Assembly (NCBI GenBank): GCA_949130485.1
Contig: OX422204.1
Span: forward strand, 868,001-932,000
Source of the DNA: Agelas oroides
Lineage: Eukaryota > Porifera > Demospongiae > Agelasida > Agelasidae
Direction: 5' to 3'
Length of the DNA: 64,000 nucleotides
This document shows, in pieces, positions 48,549-64,000 of the stretch (its first letter is position 1; the number at the start of each line of letters is the position of its first letter). The notes beneath the pieces are model-generated. The model saw nothing but the letters and a program-made list of their open reading frames with translations, ran no database searches and had not been told where the DNA came from. A program made the position numbers and the translations under genes.

Positions 48549-48795
48549 CCATGCTTCAACTTGATGTCAGTAGATGGTCTCGCGCCCAGACTACATGCCT
48601 CTACCGACTAGTCTCGTTTCCAGACCACATTTTCGGGTGGGCGCGAAAAATTCGAGTAGAAGCATAGCTAGTATTGAAAGCCAGACCGTTTCCGTTCCAC
48701 AGTACCGATCGCTTTCAGTATGCCTCCACGTGCCAATACTGAAAGCGATTGGTGCTGTGGAATGGTGAAGGGTCTGGCTTGCGAGACTAAAGCGT
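48549..48795. mobile_element. Cluster of palindromic MITE-like elements
   Basis: CTAGTCTCGTTTCCAGACC (about 48608) is inverted as GGTCTGGCTTGCGAGACTA near 48770-48790. Inside, 48676-48722 and 48738-48785 form a long imperfect palindrome (CAGTACCGATCGCTTTCAGT against ACTGAAAGCGATTGGTGCTG). A further half-copy begins near 48576. Confidence 0.65.
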
Positions 48796-49000
48796 AACAT
48801 GGCAGCATGCTGTCCTCTGCATGAGACCGCTCAGGAAAATTTCGCTGAATGAGGCCAGCCTTGTTTCCAGGCCCCGCACCCAGCTTCCCATCACTGGAAA
48901 GGTGGGACTGGTACTTCACTGTGGGGGGACATCCTGTCCTGGCTGGGGGTATTTGGTCCTAGGACCACATGTCCAGGGGGACATCTGGTCCGGGGGGAAA

Positions 49001-49413
49001 CTAGTCTCGTGCCCAGACAACTTTTCGCCGAGCGGGAAAGTAGTCTGGTGAACTGCCTATACTGTTTTGGTTCCAATATTTTGAAACTACCGTGACGTCA
49101 CGTCAACTGGATTGTAAATTCAAAAGCGCTCTAGTAAACAGCAAACTCCTAGACAGCCTACTCGTGCTCCTTTCGATAGATACAATAGCCTAGTCTACTC
49201 ACGGCAGCTAGGGTTGCCCGATCAATGTCCATTTCGCTAGTAGATCGTTGGCACGCAATGTGGAATGCAATCTTCGATGACGTCAAGCATTAAATTAGAA
49301 AAGAACAATGCGCCAGCATTCCGGCGCACTTGAACGAAAACGGAATAGGCAGTTCACCAGACCCTTTTTTCCGGCGGACGCGCGCAAAAAATGCGGTCTG
49401 GGAACGAGACTAG
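49001..49413. mobile_element. 413-bp MITE with terminal inverted repeats
   Basis: The element starts CTAGTCTCGTGCCCAGAC and ends GTCTGGGAACGAGACTAG. Its inner arms GTCTGGTGAACTGCCTAT and ATAGGCAGTTCACCAGAC are also inverted. It is flanked by the direct repeat GGGGAAA (48994-49000 and 49414-49420). There is no coding capacity. It interrupts the GGTCC-rich repeat, so it is the younger insertion. Confidence 0.8.
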
Positions 49414-49479
49414 GGGGAAACATGGTCCTCCCACACGGGGGACCACTATAATTGGGTAGGACCGATTTTTGTGTAACAA

Positions 49480-49700
49480 GTCTCGCCTAGCCAGACTCTC
49501 TAAGTTCGGCTACGCGAGATTATAATGGAGTGAGCTTGGAAGAAGCTTTGACCACAGCTATTCTTGGCTTACCAAAACTCGTACATGCCATCAGAGTATT
49601 TTCTCACAATTGATGTAGTCTCGCAAGCCAGGCCCGCACCGTTCAGCAGCGTCGATCACGCCGCGGAACAGAAAGCGTTTGCCCTGCGATATTACAACTA
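49480..49700. mobile_element. Fragments of the TCTCGC-CAGGC palindromic family
   Basis: Half-elements AGTCTCGCCTAGCCAGACTC (about 49480) and AGTCTCGCAAGCCAGGCCCG (about 49618) match ends of the neighbouring elements. No complete pair was found. Confidence 0.4.
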
Positions 49701-49864
49701 CTGCATATGAGGTTCCTCACCCTTGGCATCTCTTGGCAGCATCTCAGTTCACATAAGTAGACAGCCAGCAACACAACACGTGGACTCAGTGAACACTGCA
49801 ATCGGAGTAGGGTGCCCCCGCTCCATTAGGTGCGTGACCACGCCCCTTATTCGCTTTGTTTGAG

Positions 49865-49897
49865 CATAGATAGTAGAGTGACACTCTACTATCTATG
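49865..49897. repeat. Perfect 16-bp palindrome
   Basis: CATAGATAGTAGAGTG at 49865-49880 and its exact inverse at 49882-49897 are separated by one base. It can form a cruciform. Confidence 0.9.
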
Positions 49898-50188
49898 GTT
49901 TGAGCAAGCTCCGACTAACCCTTGGCCTTGCTAGACGCACTGCCGAACAGCGGATGAACTAGGAAATGTACGTAAGTGCAGCATGTATATTACAAATTTG
50001 AGATGAGAGCAACGTAATGCGCCTACATGTGCCAGTGGTATGACCTACTTCCAATACCAGGGGCTTGATGGGGGGTAGGAGGGGAACTGACATGTCCTAA
50101 TGGAACAAGCCGGGTACAATCCTGCGTACCATCGCCCTAAACATCTCTTACAAATACCCCATATCTCCCTGTCATGCACAGTGTGACA

Positions 50189-50305
50189 GGTAGATATTAG
50201 CCTCGAACCCAGGCTTTCCGTTCTGGATTTTGTCTCGCAGCTTTTCTCCAAAGCTGCGAGACAAAATCCGGAACGGAAAGCCTGGGTTCGAGGCTAGGTA
50301 GATAT
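50189..50305. mobile_element. Near-perfect palindromic MITE with 9-bp target duplication
   Basis: The palindrome spans 50198-50296. It starts TAGCCTCGAACCCAGGCTTT and ends with the inverse, with arms of about 45 bp and a very short centre. The 9-bp direct repeat GGTAGATAT flanks it exactly (50189-50197 and 50297-50305). Outside this, CCCCATATCT (about 50158) and AGATATGGGG (about 50300) form an outer inverted pair. Confidence 0.88.
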
Positions 50306-50465
50306 GGGGTATTTGTGGAATTCACAGAGAATTCTCCAAAGACATTTAACACAACGTGAGAGAATGTGTATAACATTTGAGGGGGACAATCCTCAGTAAG
50401 TATTAGCCAACCCCTCAGGAAAGATTCTGATGACCAACTTCAACATCCACCCCAGGTATGCAAGG

Positions 50466-50545
50466 TAGTCTCGTTCCCAGACCACATTGTTCACGCCAGC
50501 TGGAAAAATGCTCTCGGCAAAAGTAGTAGTCTGGGCACGAGACTA
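50466..50545. mobile_element. Palindromic MITE-like element (80 bp)
   Basis: It starts TAGTCTCGTTCCCAGACCAC and ends AGTCTGGGCACGAGACTA. The flanks TATGCAAGG and TATATACAAGG may be a worn target duplication. A further half-element (ACTAGCTTTGTCCCCAGACC) lies at about 50782. Confidence 0.75.
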
Positions 50546-50859
50546 TATATACAAGGTGGGGCATACCATTGAGAGGTGCATAACTCTTCATGGGAAAACT
50601 GTGAAGTAATGCTTGGATTCCTCCTCAGAACCATCCCAAGTTCCCCTTTTGGACTGGTCTGTCTGACTTCACTTGGTATGTGACAGCTTGTGTTGTAGTT
50701 ATAGCAGAGGGCCTCTCAAGTTCACAATTTTGTATATTATTGCATACTAAACCTTACTCTTTGGACACTCACCAGTTAACAACTAGCTTTGTCCCCAGAC
50801 CAAATTTTGTGTGTGTGCTCTGCAACCTCATCAAAAAATAGTCTGGACACATTCAAAAC

Positions 50860-51245
50860 AGTCTGTTTTCTAAAGTGTGTCTCCAAGTGTTGTATTTGCC
50901 TGAAGAAGACTCTCCGGTGTTGAAATGTTGACTATGCGCCCACGAATATCTATGCATAATATACCTGCACAATGTTCAGCCTGGTTCTTCGAGGTCCAAA
51001 CTACTAGAATCTTTTTTGTAGGTTTGTTATTCTCAGAACACTTCATCCTCCAGTTGCATTGTACACCACAGGCTATAGCTTTCAACTTTGACTTTCCTTC
51101 ATCACCCATGTACACACACCATACATGGCACACTGCACACATACACATTCACACCACACACAGACCCTGTTTTCCCACTCCTATTAGCCACTGGCCACTG
51201 ACAGTCTGTGGTATGATCTGGTCACTCCTACTTGCTGTCAGGCAT
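50860..51245. other. No gene recognised
   Basis: Open frames occur on both strands (for example 50870-51148 minus and 50925-51323 plus), but they overlap each other, lack splice or domain signals and contain a CACACA stretch. Confidence 0.5.
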
Positions 51246-51248
51246 TAT

Positions 51249-51800
51249 CAGGTAAGAGTTCTTGGGGGTATTTTGATGGTTTCAACTACAAGAAAAACAT
51301 CCTGTCTGGCTTGTCATTTTTAATGCATAAATCACCTGGATACATAGTACATCAATGACTACCTATGCCTTGTGTGTGACTGCCAGTCATCCACATTGAC
51401 CATGTGTGTGACTTCCTTCTTTTCCCTCTCCTCTAACTGAGACCACAAGGATTATATAACTAGGATCACTCTACCATCTCATGTCAGTAGTGGTTGTAGT
51501 CAATGTTGCCACCATTCTTCCTTCCCCCTCATCTCAGTAATGCCTATCTACTCCTCTACCTACGTCAGTGCACCACTGCCTGTGTGATGAAAATAAGGCA
51601 TTGTTAGGTAAGAGTTTGATTGTCCTTGTGGTTTTCACTCCATGTAGGCACACCTGTTACCCATGGCTACACAAAACATCCCGCTGGCTTGTCATTGTTC
51701 TTGCATGTCTCACCTGGTTACATAGTACATCAATGACTACCTATGGTTGTGTGTGACTGCCAGTCATCCACACTGGCCATGTGTGTGACTTTATTCCTTC
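51249..51800. repeat. Tandem duplication of a ~180-bp segment
   Basis: About 51249-51417 and 51606-51789 share the order GGTAAGAGTT, CATCC(T/C)G(T/C)TGGCTTGTCATT, ACATAGTACATCAATGACTA and GTGTGTGACTGCCAGTCATC. Divergence is moderate. The duplicated GGTAAGAGTT is a donor-like site, but no exon was identified. Confidence 0.75.
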
Positions 51801-52754
51801 TTTCTACCTCCTCGGACTAAGCATCTATCATGTATGTCTTCTTTGCAGGTGGTTCTTATTCCCCTGGCAGTTTTGCTATGACAATTGTATGTGCATTTTG
51901 GGACTGGTGATGCTACTTAATTTGCTCCACACAAGCATGCTGAGGAGCCATGCAATTTACCATAATTATATGGTGGAAACACCTGATGACAAAAATTGAT
52001 ATGGCTGGCATGCAGTTGTCCTTGTCCAGAGTGTATCATCCAGTGAAGGGGAACGTGATGTACATCCAAGTTTCCTGACCTCTTAGGAGCACATGAACAA
52101 GCCACAGTTAACCTTTCGGGCCGCCACTTTTGGAAGCTAAGAGGCACATACACATTTCACTATTTGTCTGGTAAATTCCTGACAATAGATATTTTCTTAA
52201 AAACATAGTTATTCTGAACACTCCATAGGGTGGAGAGCCAGTTTCCTAATGAAATTTAGCAGTAACTGTTGTAAATTCAATCTGGAAAAGGAAATCAAGT
52301 ATTCCTCTCAGAAAGGCTTGTACCAGCCATAACAGGATCAGAGAACACTAAGCACATTGTTTTTCCTTACGTGATACATGTGGTGTGCCTAACATGCACT
52401 GTACAGTAGCTAAGCTGTTTGGGAGGAGGGAAACCCCCTACTGGACCAAGACTATATATATATTGAGCCTAGGCGTGGCACCGTCCCACAAGTGACTGAC
52501 AGTTCAAGTTGTTTTCCACTTTGGCTAGTAGCAAGACTCTTGGCTACTAGATGGGCACCACACATTAATAAAAGCAAATAGCTAGTTTACTATATGGTTT
52601 GATACAAGTGACCAGGTTGCCGTCAGTTCACGTCCTAGTAGCACATTTCCGCTGTTCCCTTGCCATCAGTCCATTCTGTGTGTGTGTGTGGAGGGAGGGT
52701 ATTATCTATAACAGACATCCTAATGAGCATCCCAAATATCCCTCCAGCAATGAC
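51800..52754. other. No feature recognised downstream of NEK1
   Basis: This is the 3' flank of the NEK1 gene. I see no clear AATAAA on the minus strand close to the stop codon, and no exon or RNA gene. Confidence 0.5.
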
Positions 52755-59489
<6,735 letters not shown>

Positions 59490-59749
59490 ACTGTAAAGAG
59501 AGGTGTTTGTCTGAAACTCCATCACTTAATACGCAAATATAGAATGTACACCTGAAGTTTATACTGCATGATGTAAACTGTAACCTGGTCATGCAAGGTG
59601 GGCGTGCTTTTAACAACCTGTGGCACTTGTTTGTTTATGGGGTCTAGAACGAGACCAAAGATACAAATGGATGGCTCACGACAGCACAGACACGGACTAG
59701 AATGATTACCACCGCTCCCGCAACCATAGATAATGGAGTCGTAACTCAC

Positions 59750-59819
59750 CTTCGGCCCGCAGCCTCTTTAATAAACGCGCACCAGTTTGCGGCGGGAAGA
59801 CAACAATTACCATGGTTAC
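59750..59819 (-). promoter_or_regulatory. NEK1 promoter with RFX X-box-like site
   Basis: The probable untranslated exon 1 ends at the donor at 59750. ATTACCATGGTTAC at 59806-59819 matches the RFX X-box consensus RYYNCCATRGNAAC at 13 of 14 positions. It lies tens of bases upstream of that exon. X-boxes mark promoters of ciliary genes, and NEK1 is a ciliary kinase. The transcription start was not determined, so the promoter call rests on position. Confidence 0.55.
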
Positions 59820-59985
59820 GGCGGCACAGCGGAACGCGCCTTTTTTTTCCCACAAAAGACGTTTTTCTATTACAAATTCATAGGGGGAAAAAAACTACTT
59901 TCATTGAACATGAAGAGCAGTCCACATTAGTCTGGGCCTCAGAACCCTTCTTTGCCTGGTCGGGGCCAAGAAGAAGACAGTTCAG

Positions 59986-62097
59986 TTAGTGTCTGAAGAT
60001 GCTAAGCATGAGTGCAAGGTCCCCATGAGAAGCTTGAATACGTGACAGCCAGCCATTGACTTGCTCACACTGCACCACATCAGACTCTGGATGTACACTG
60101 TAAGGCAGAAAGAGGTAAAGGTGTTCTGTGGCTATTTATGTTTGCAGACTCTCTCAGTACCTTTGTATGAGAACCACAAGGATCACTTTCCACTCAGCCG
60201 GGCGGAAGGTAATGTTATGACGATCCAACCTGAAACAATGAAAATTGGTCATCTGTGGAACATTCAACTGAACATCCTGAACAATTTACTTGAATGTCCT
60301 GACGAGCTCTGTCAAAGCCGGCAGCACTTGGTTGGCAGTCACCCCAGTTAAACAGCCATCTATCTCTGATAGACTGAATGAAAGCAATATGTTAAACACA
60401 TCATTCTGATTCATACACACCAGAATGTCATGATTGACTGACTTTCTTTTCAGTTGCTGCATGAAGATATTCCTCTGCAGTTGTGCCTGCCCGACACTGT
60501 GCACAGCAGGGAGGAATGGTGGCTCCAGCTTTTCTTCACCCCTTCCACCTCCACCTCCTCCTTCTCGCACTCCTTCATCTCCTTGCAAGTATGCCCATGT
60601 TGCAGGGGTACACCAGTTAGACATAGCATGCTGCAGCTTAGCAATGGAGGAGGTGACAGTCACAGTAGAGACAGGACAAGTGGCTGTGGTTGGAGTGTTC
60701 TGCCCAGCCACTGCTGTAGTGGACTGATCACAAACTGCAGAATGCTCAACCAACTGTAGAGAGCGTAGAGATCGCCCTACACTGTCTAGTTCACTAGGCT
60801 GGGTGTCTGCTCTCATGGCTGCAACCCCAGGAGATGACCGGGTGTCTGGTCTCATGGCTGCAATCCCTGTAGACAGCTGGGTGTCTGCTCTCACATCTGC
60901 AACCCCAGGAGATAGCTGGGTGTCTGCTGTCATGCCTGCACCCCCATGAGGTGGCCGGGTGTCTGCTCTCATGTCTGTAACCCCATGAGGTGGCCTGGTG
61001 TCTGCTCTCATGTCTGTAACCCCATGAGGTGGCCTGGTGTCTGCTCTCATGTCTGTAACCCCATGAGGTGGCCTGGTGTCTGCTCTCATGTCTGTAACCC
61101 CATGAGGTGGCCTGGTGTCTGCTCTCATGTCTGTAACCCCATGAGGTGGCCTGGTGTCTGCTCTCATGTCTGTAACCCCATGAGGTGGCCTGGTGTCTAC
61201 TCTCATGTCTGTAACCCCATGAGGTGGAGGGTCTCCTGATGATGGCCTGCACACATCATCTCCCTGGCTGATGGCTTGCTCAGTTTCTGTGGTTCTGGAG
61301 GCATCCTCAATGGATAACCAGTGCATGTAGTACAATGTAAACATTTTCATTACCTGCTGGCTGGTGGGAGGAGCTTAACAGTAATGACTCTGCAATGGGG
61401 GATGCAGATACATTAACCTTGTTCTGCAGAATGCTGCCTGGAAATGCTGAGAAAGAGGATGCACTCACTGGCCATCTCTTGCCCACACTGGCACTGCTGA
61501 CAGCTGTGACCAGAAGAACTTGGAAGCCTTGTAGCACTCACTGCTGCAGTATTTCTGAAACAAAACACTATCGACGTTCTCACTACAAGTTACAGCAAAT
61601 GTTGACATGATTCCCCCACCTTCCTCTCTGTGAGGTCAAACACCTGCCGCCGCTCCACAGAGATGTGGTACTTCTGGCGGGAAATGGGGCCTAGCTTGTG
61701 GTCACACATTGGATAGCCACACAGCCGCTCAATGTTTCTCTCCTCCACAACATCCTCATAGTGGTTCTGTGTAATGTGCTGGGACTGGCTGGGAGGAGTG
61801 GGAAGTATACATCACAGCATGGATGCGTGACTGCTTCTCAACACCAACCACACCCTCATCCCAGGGTTGTCACCCCTAAAGGTAAAACTATCTTCAAACG
61901 CACTGCCTGTTCCAATAGTTCCTTGGAAATGTCTGGCTCTAGGAGGCACTCCACCCAGCGCAGCGCGCGCCTCTCACAGTCAACCTTGTACAGCCGGCTG
62001 CCCTCCACCTCCCTCCTCCTGCAGTGCACATGGTGGGTTCAACAGCAGTATGGCACAATCCTAAGCCTGGAGTTTACCTGACACTACTGCTGGTCAT
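59986..62097 (-). CDS. RPAP2: RPAP2/Rtr1 RNA polymerase II CTD phosphatase, complete, 8 exons
   Basis: Exons from the start: 62097-62078, 62018-61904, 61784-61620, 61554-61469, 61389-61354, 61294-60290, 60229-60161, 60097-59986. The product is 535 aa. RPAP2/Rtr1 dephosphorylates Ser5 of the RNA polymerase II C-terminal domain and helps import the polymerase (known for the family). The N-terminus has CERRALRWVECLLE, then HYEDVVEERNIERLCGYPMC, RQKYHISVERRQVFDLTERK and KYCSSECYKASKFF. Cys67, Cys72, Cys103 and Cys107 are the expected zinc ligands. The C-terminal RPAP2 block is also present (LPALTELVRTFKLDRHNITF, PAEWKVILVVLIQ). The middle of the 1005-bp exon 6 is a 13-residue repeat. The boundaries of the 36-bp exon 5 are the least certain. 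The gene is tandem with NEK1 (about 200 bp apart) and divergent from the IRAK-like gene. Confidence 0.93.
60795..61237 (-). repeat. 39-bp in-frame minisatellite in RPAP2 exon 6
   Basis: About 11 copies encode 13-residue units of RPPHGVTDMRADT type. Seven copies (about 60945-61230) are nearly identical. Those at 60795-60945 are diverged (QLSPGVADVRADT, RSSPGVAAMRADT). Confidence 0.93.
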
Positions 62098-62178
62098 TTC
62101 AAGGGTGGAACTGTGAACTCTGACCTCTTGCGTACCAACAAGCGAGGGATTTCCCCTCCAAGATAACAGCCCATCAAC
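62098..62178. promoter_or_regulatory. 81-bp bidirectional promoter region with a kappaB-like site
   Basis: It separates the RPAP2 start (62097, minus) from the start of the IRAK-like gene (62179, plus). GGGATTTCCC at 62146-62155 is a perfect match to the NF-kappaB consensus GGGRNWYYCC. No TATA box is seen. Some of the interval must be 5' UTR. Confidence 0.6.
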
Positions 62179-64000
62179 ATGTCGTGCAATCCGAGAGCCG
62201 GTTGTGTTGTCTTCGACGAAAGAGAGCTAGCGGCGGCCACCAACCACTTTGACAACACCCCTGTGAAGCTGGGCGGGTGTAAGCTGGGGGAGGGGGGGTT
62301 CGGGCCCGTGTACAAGGGGAAGCTGAAGTTTACAGAAGTCGCCATCAAACTCCTCAGAGATTTGCCCAAGGTGGGGGCGGTGATAGCTACATTGCGGTGA
62401 GGTACACAAGAGATAGACGTACATACACATCCACCTACATATAGTCTTGCTAGCCACGCTGTTGAAAGACTCGTGTCTTCATCTATAATTATATGCAGTA
62501 CAAGTATTTATTTCCTAGTGGGTCCCTCAATCACAGCAGTAAGTTTATGGATGATCTCTGTGCGTGCAGGGAGACAAGGGTGCAGCAAGGCTGGCAACAG
62601 AGCAATTTGAAACGGAGGTGGAGGTCTTAACAAGGTCAGCCATGCTTTCTGAATGGAAGTTGTACACTCAAGAGTAGTGGGTGGGTGTAACTGATGATGA
62701 CAAGATGTGTCCTTGGCTGCAGGTTCCGACACCCTAACCTGGTGACCCTCATCGGGTACTCCAACAAACCAAAGTGTCTAATCTATGAGTTTATGCTGAA
62801 CGGCACGCTGGAGGATGCCCTGGAGATTGGGGTGAGCATATAATGTGTGTTGAATGATGAGGCACACAACTGCTGTCAACCTCCCCTCTCCCCCTCTTAT
62901 TCCTTCCCAGCTTGAGTCCACCACACGTCAGTTTGGTAAGGGAATCCACCTTCCCTGGATGTGCAGACTCTCCATCGCAACTGACACAGCTCGGGGACTG
63001 GCCTACCTACACACAGCAGACAAGAGGAACCCCCTAGTACATCGGGACGTCAAAAGGTAGAGACTGTGTGACATGGCAGTATATACTTCTGATAGCTTTC
63101 TCTCTGTATTTTGAATGTCTTTTCCTTCCTAGTGCTAATGTTCTCCTGGACCTCTCATTTCGGGCCAAGGTGGGAGACTTTGGTCTAGCCCGGCCACTGG
63201 ATGAGGACAGCGACCAGAAAAGAACAGCCAGGGTAGTCGGGACATCTGGATACATCCCCCCTGAGTACTACCGAGGAGTCATCACCACCAAGATGGATGC
63301 CTTCGGATTTGGAGTGGTAGGGACAGTGTGAATCTGTCAGTATGACTGCACTAAAGACAATCCCAGACGTGGAGGTTGCCTGGGCACACGAGTATTGAGT
63401 CATCATTGACTACTTTTGCCTTTAGATACTGCTGGAATTGATTTCTGGGATGCCATCCTATGACCCACAACGTAACCCAAAAGATCTTGTGAGTTATATG
63501 CCGCACATGCTGCTTCTCCGCTACAAAGATCATGAAACATGTCGCTTCTCCCCACAACTGGCACAGATCAGCTACATGGAGAAGGACATGGACCTGGGGT
63601 TGGCCAATGTGCTGTGTGCCAAGGTGGATGAGCATGCGGGAGACTGGCCCTCACAGTCCTTTGTAGACCTGTTCCACATTGCAAACAAGTGTGTGCAGCC
63701 CAAGATGTCTGAGAGGGCGGAGGTGGCAGAGGTGAGTATAATACTGCTTCACCTCACAAACAACTCTTGAGGCTACCTTTGCTCCCATGCAGCCTACTGT
63801 CTAGGTCTCATCCACTTGTCAGCACTAAACACTAGCTGGAAACCATACAGAAACATAAGACTAAATAAGGGCCATTTCCCACTTCACTTGGTGTTGTTCA
63901 ACAGGTGTATCCGAAACTGGAGACCCTTGTGACTGAGAGTGCAAGACTTTACTCACAACAAGAGATGTACAAGAACAAGAAGCTTACTACATCCAAGACC
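62179..64000 (+). CDS. IRAK/Pelle-like serine/threonine kinase, 3' end beyond the window
   Basis: Exons: 62179-62370, 62570-62634, 62723-62831, 62911-63056, 63133-63316, 63426-63731 and 63905 to the edge, all in phase (366 residues so far). The RLK/Pelle-type start [15 protein letters not shown] is followed by the glycine loop [12 protein letters not shown] (36-47), Lys57 in [20 protein letters not shown], Tyr107 in the gatekeeper position ([11 protein letters not shown]), HRD at 166-168 in HRDVKSANVLLD, DFG at 186-188, and [13 protein letters not shown]. The Tyr gatekeeper and the spacing match IRAK4 and Pelle, which relay Toll/IL-1-type signals to NF-kappaB. All catalytic residues are present. 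No death domain precedes the kinase: the first ATG is about 11 residues before the kinase-leading segment, and RPAP2 starts 81 bp away. A downstream domain cannot be excluded. Confidence 0.88.

Noticed and set aside
50870..51323. Overlapping frames of 92 and 132 codons on opposite strands
   Set aside because: They overlap each other, include a CA-rich stretch and show no domain or splice pattern.
61867..62081. Plus-strand frames upstream of the IRAK-like kinase as a possible N-terminal domain
   Set aside because: They are antisense to RPAP2 exons 1-2, which have conserved sequence and good splice sites.

Overview
The window looks like animal nuclear DNA, most likely from a sponge (inference). 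Telomeric repeats are of the CCCTAA/TTAGGG type. The genes have many short exons and introns of about 40-250 bp with GT-AG (two GC-AG) borders. The recognisable proteins are animal NEK1, RPAP2 and an IRAK/Pelle kinase, and the non-coding DNA is full of small palindromic elements and satellites.

Layout. 1-6838 is one contig: the 3' end of a non-LTR retrotransposon, microsatellites, short tandem repeats, palindromic elements and the possible exons of an unidentified plus-strand gene that runs into the gap. 6839-7038 is exactly 200 N, so it is a scaffolding gap. 7039-7428 is a CCCTAA array in the orientation expected at a left chromosome end, followed by about 48 copies of a 55-bp satellite (7429-10034) and a CpG-rich block with three successive hairpins (10035-10390). 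From about 10385 to 40172 lies a minisatellite of nearly 30 kb, with a unit of about 53 bp built from a 10-bp submotif. It contains one internal inverted patch and an inverted right end. A 22-bp satellite (40173-43664) carries a hAT-like element. 43.8-52.7 kb holds a decayed AGC-kinase gene (minus), three polypurine tracts and a cluster of palindromic MITE-like elements.

The gene-dense end is 52.7-64 kb. A complete NEK1 orthologue (minus, 31 coding exons, about 1291 aa) is followed 5' by a complete RPAP2/Rtr1 orthologue (minus, 8 exons, 535 aa). RPAP2 is head-to-head, 81 bp apart, with an IRAK/Pelle-like kinase (plus) that leaves the right edge. I rebuilt the three gene models by hand; every exon joins in phase and the totals are whole codons. 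An RFX-like X-box lies just upstream of NEK1, and a perfect kappaB-like site lies in the 81-bp spacer next to the IRAK-like kinase.

The most notable point is that 7039 looks like a real chromosome end that has been joined to an unrelated contig. The rest would then be a subtelomere: telomere, 55-bp satellite, hairpin block, 53-bp minisatellite, 22-bp satellite, then genes.
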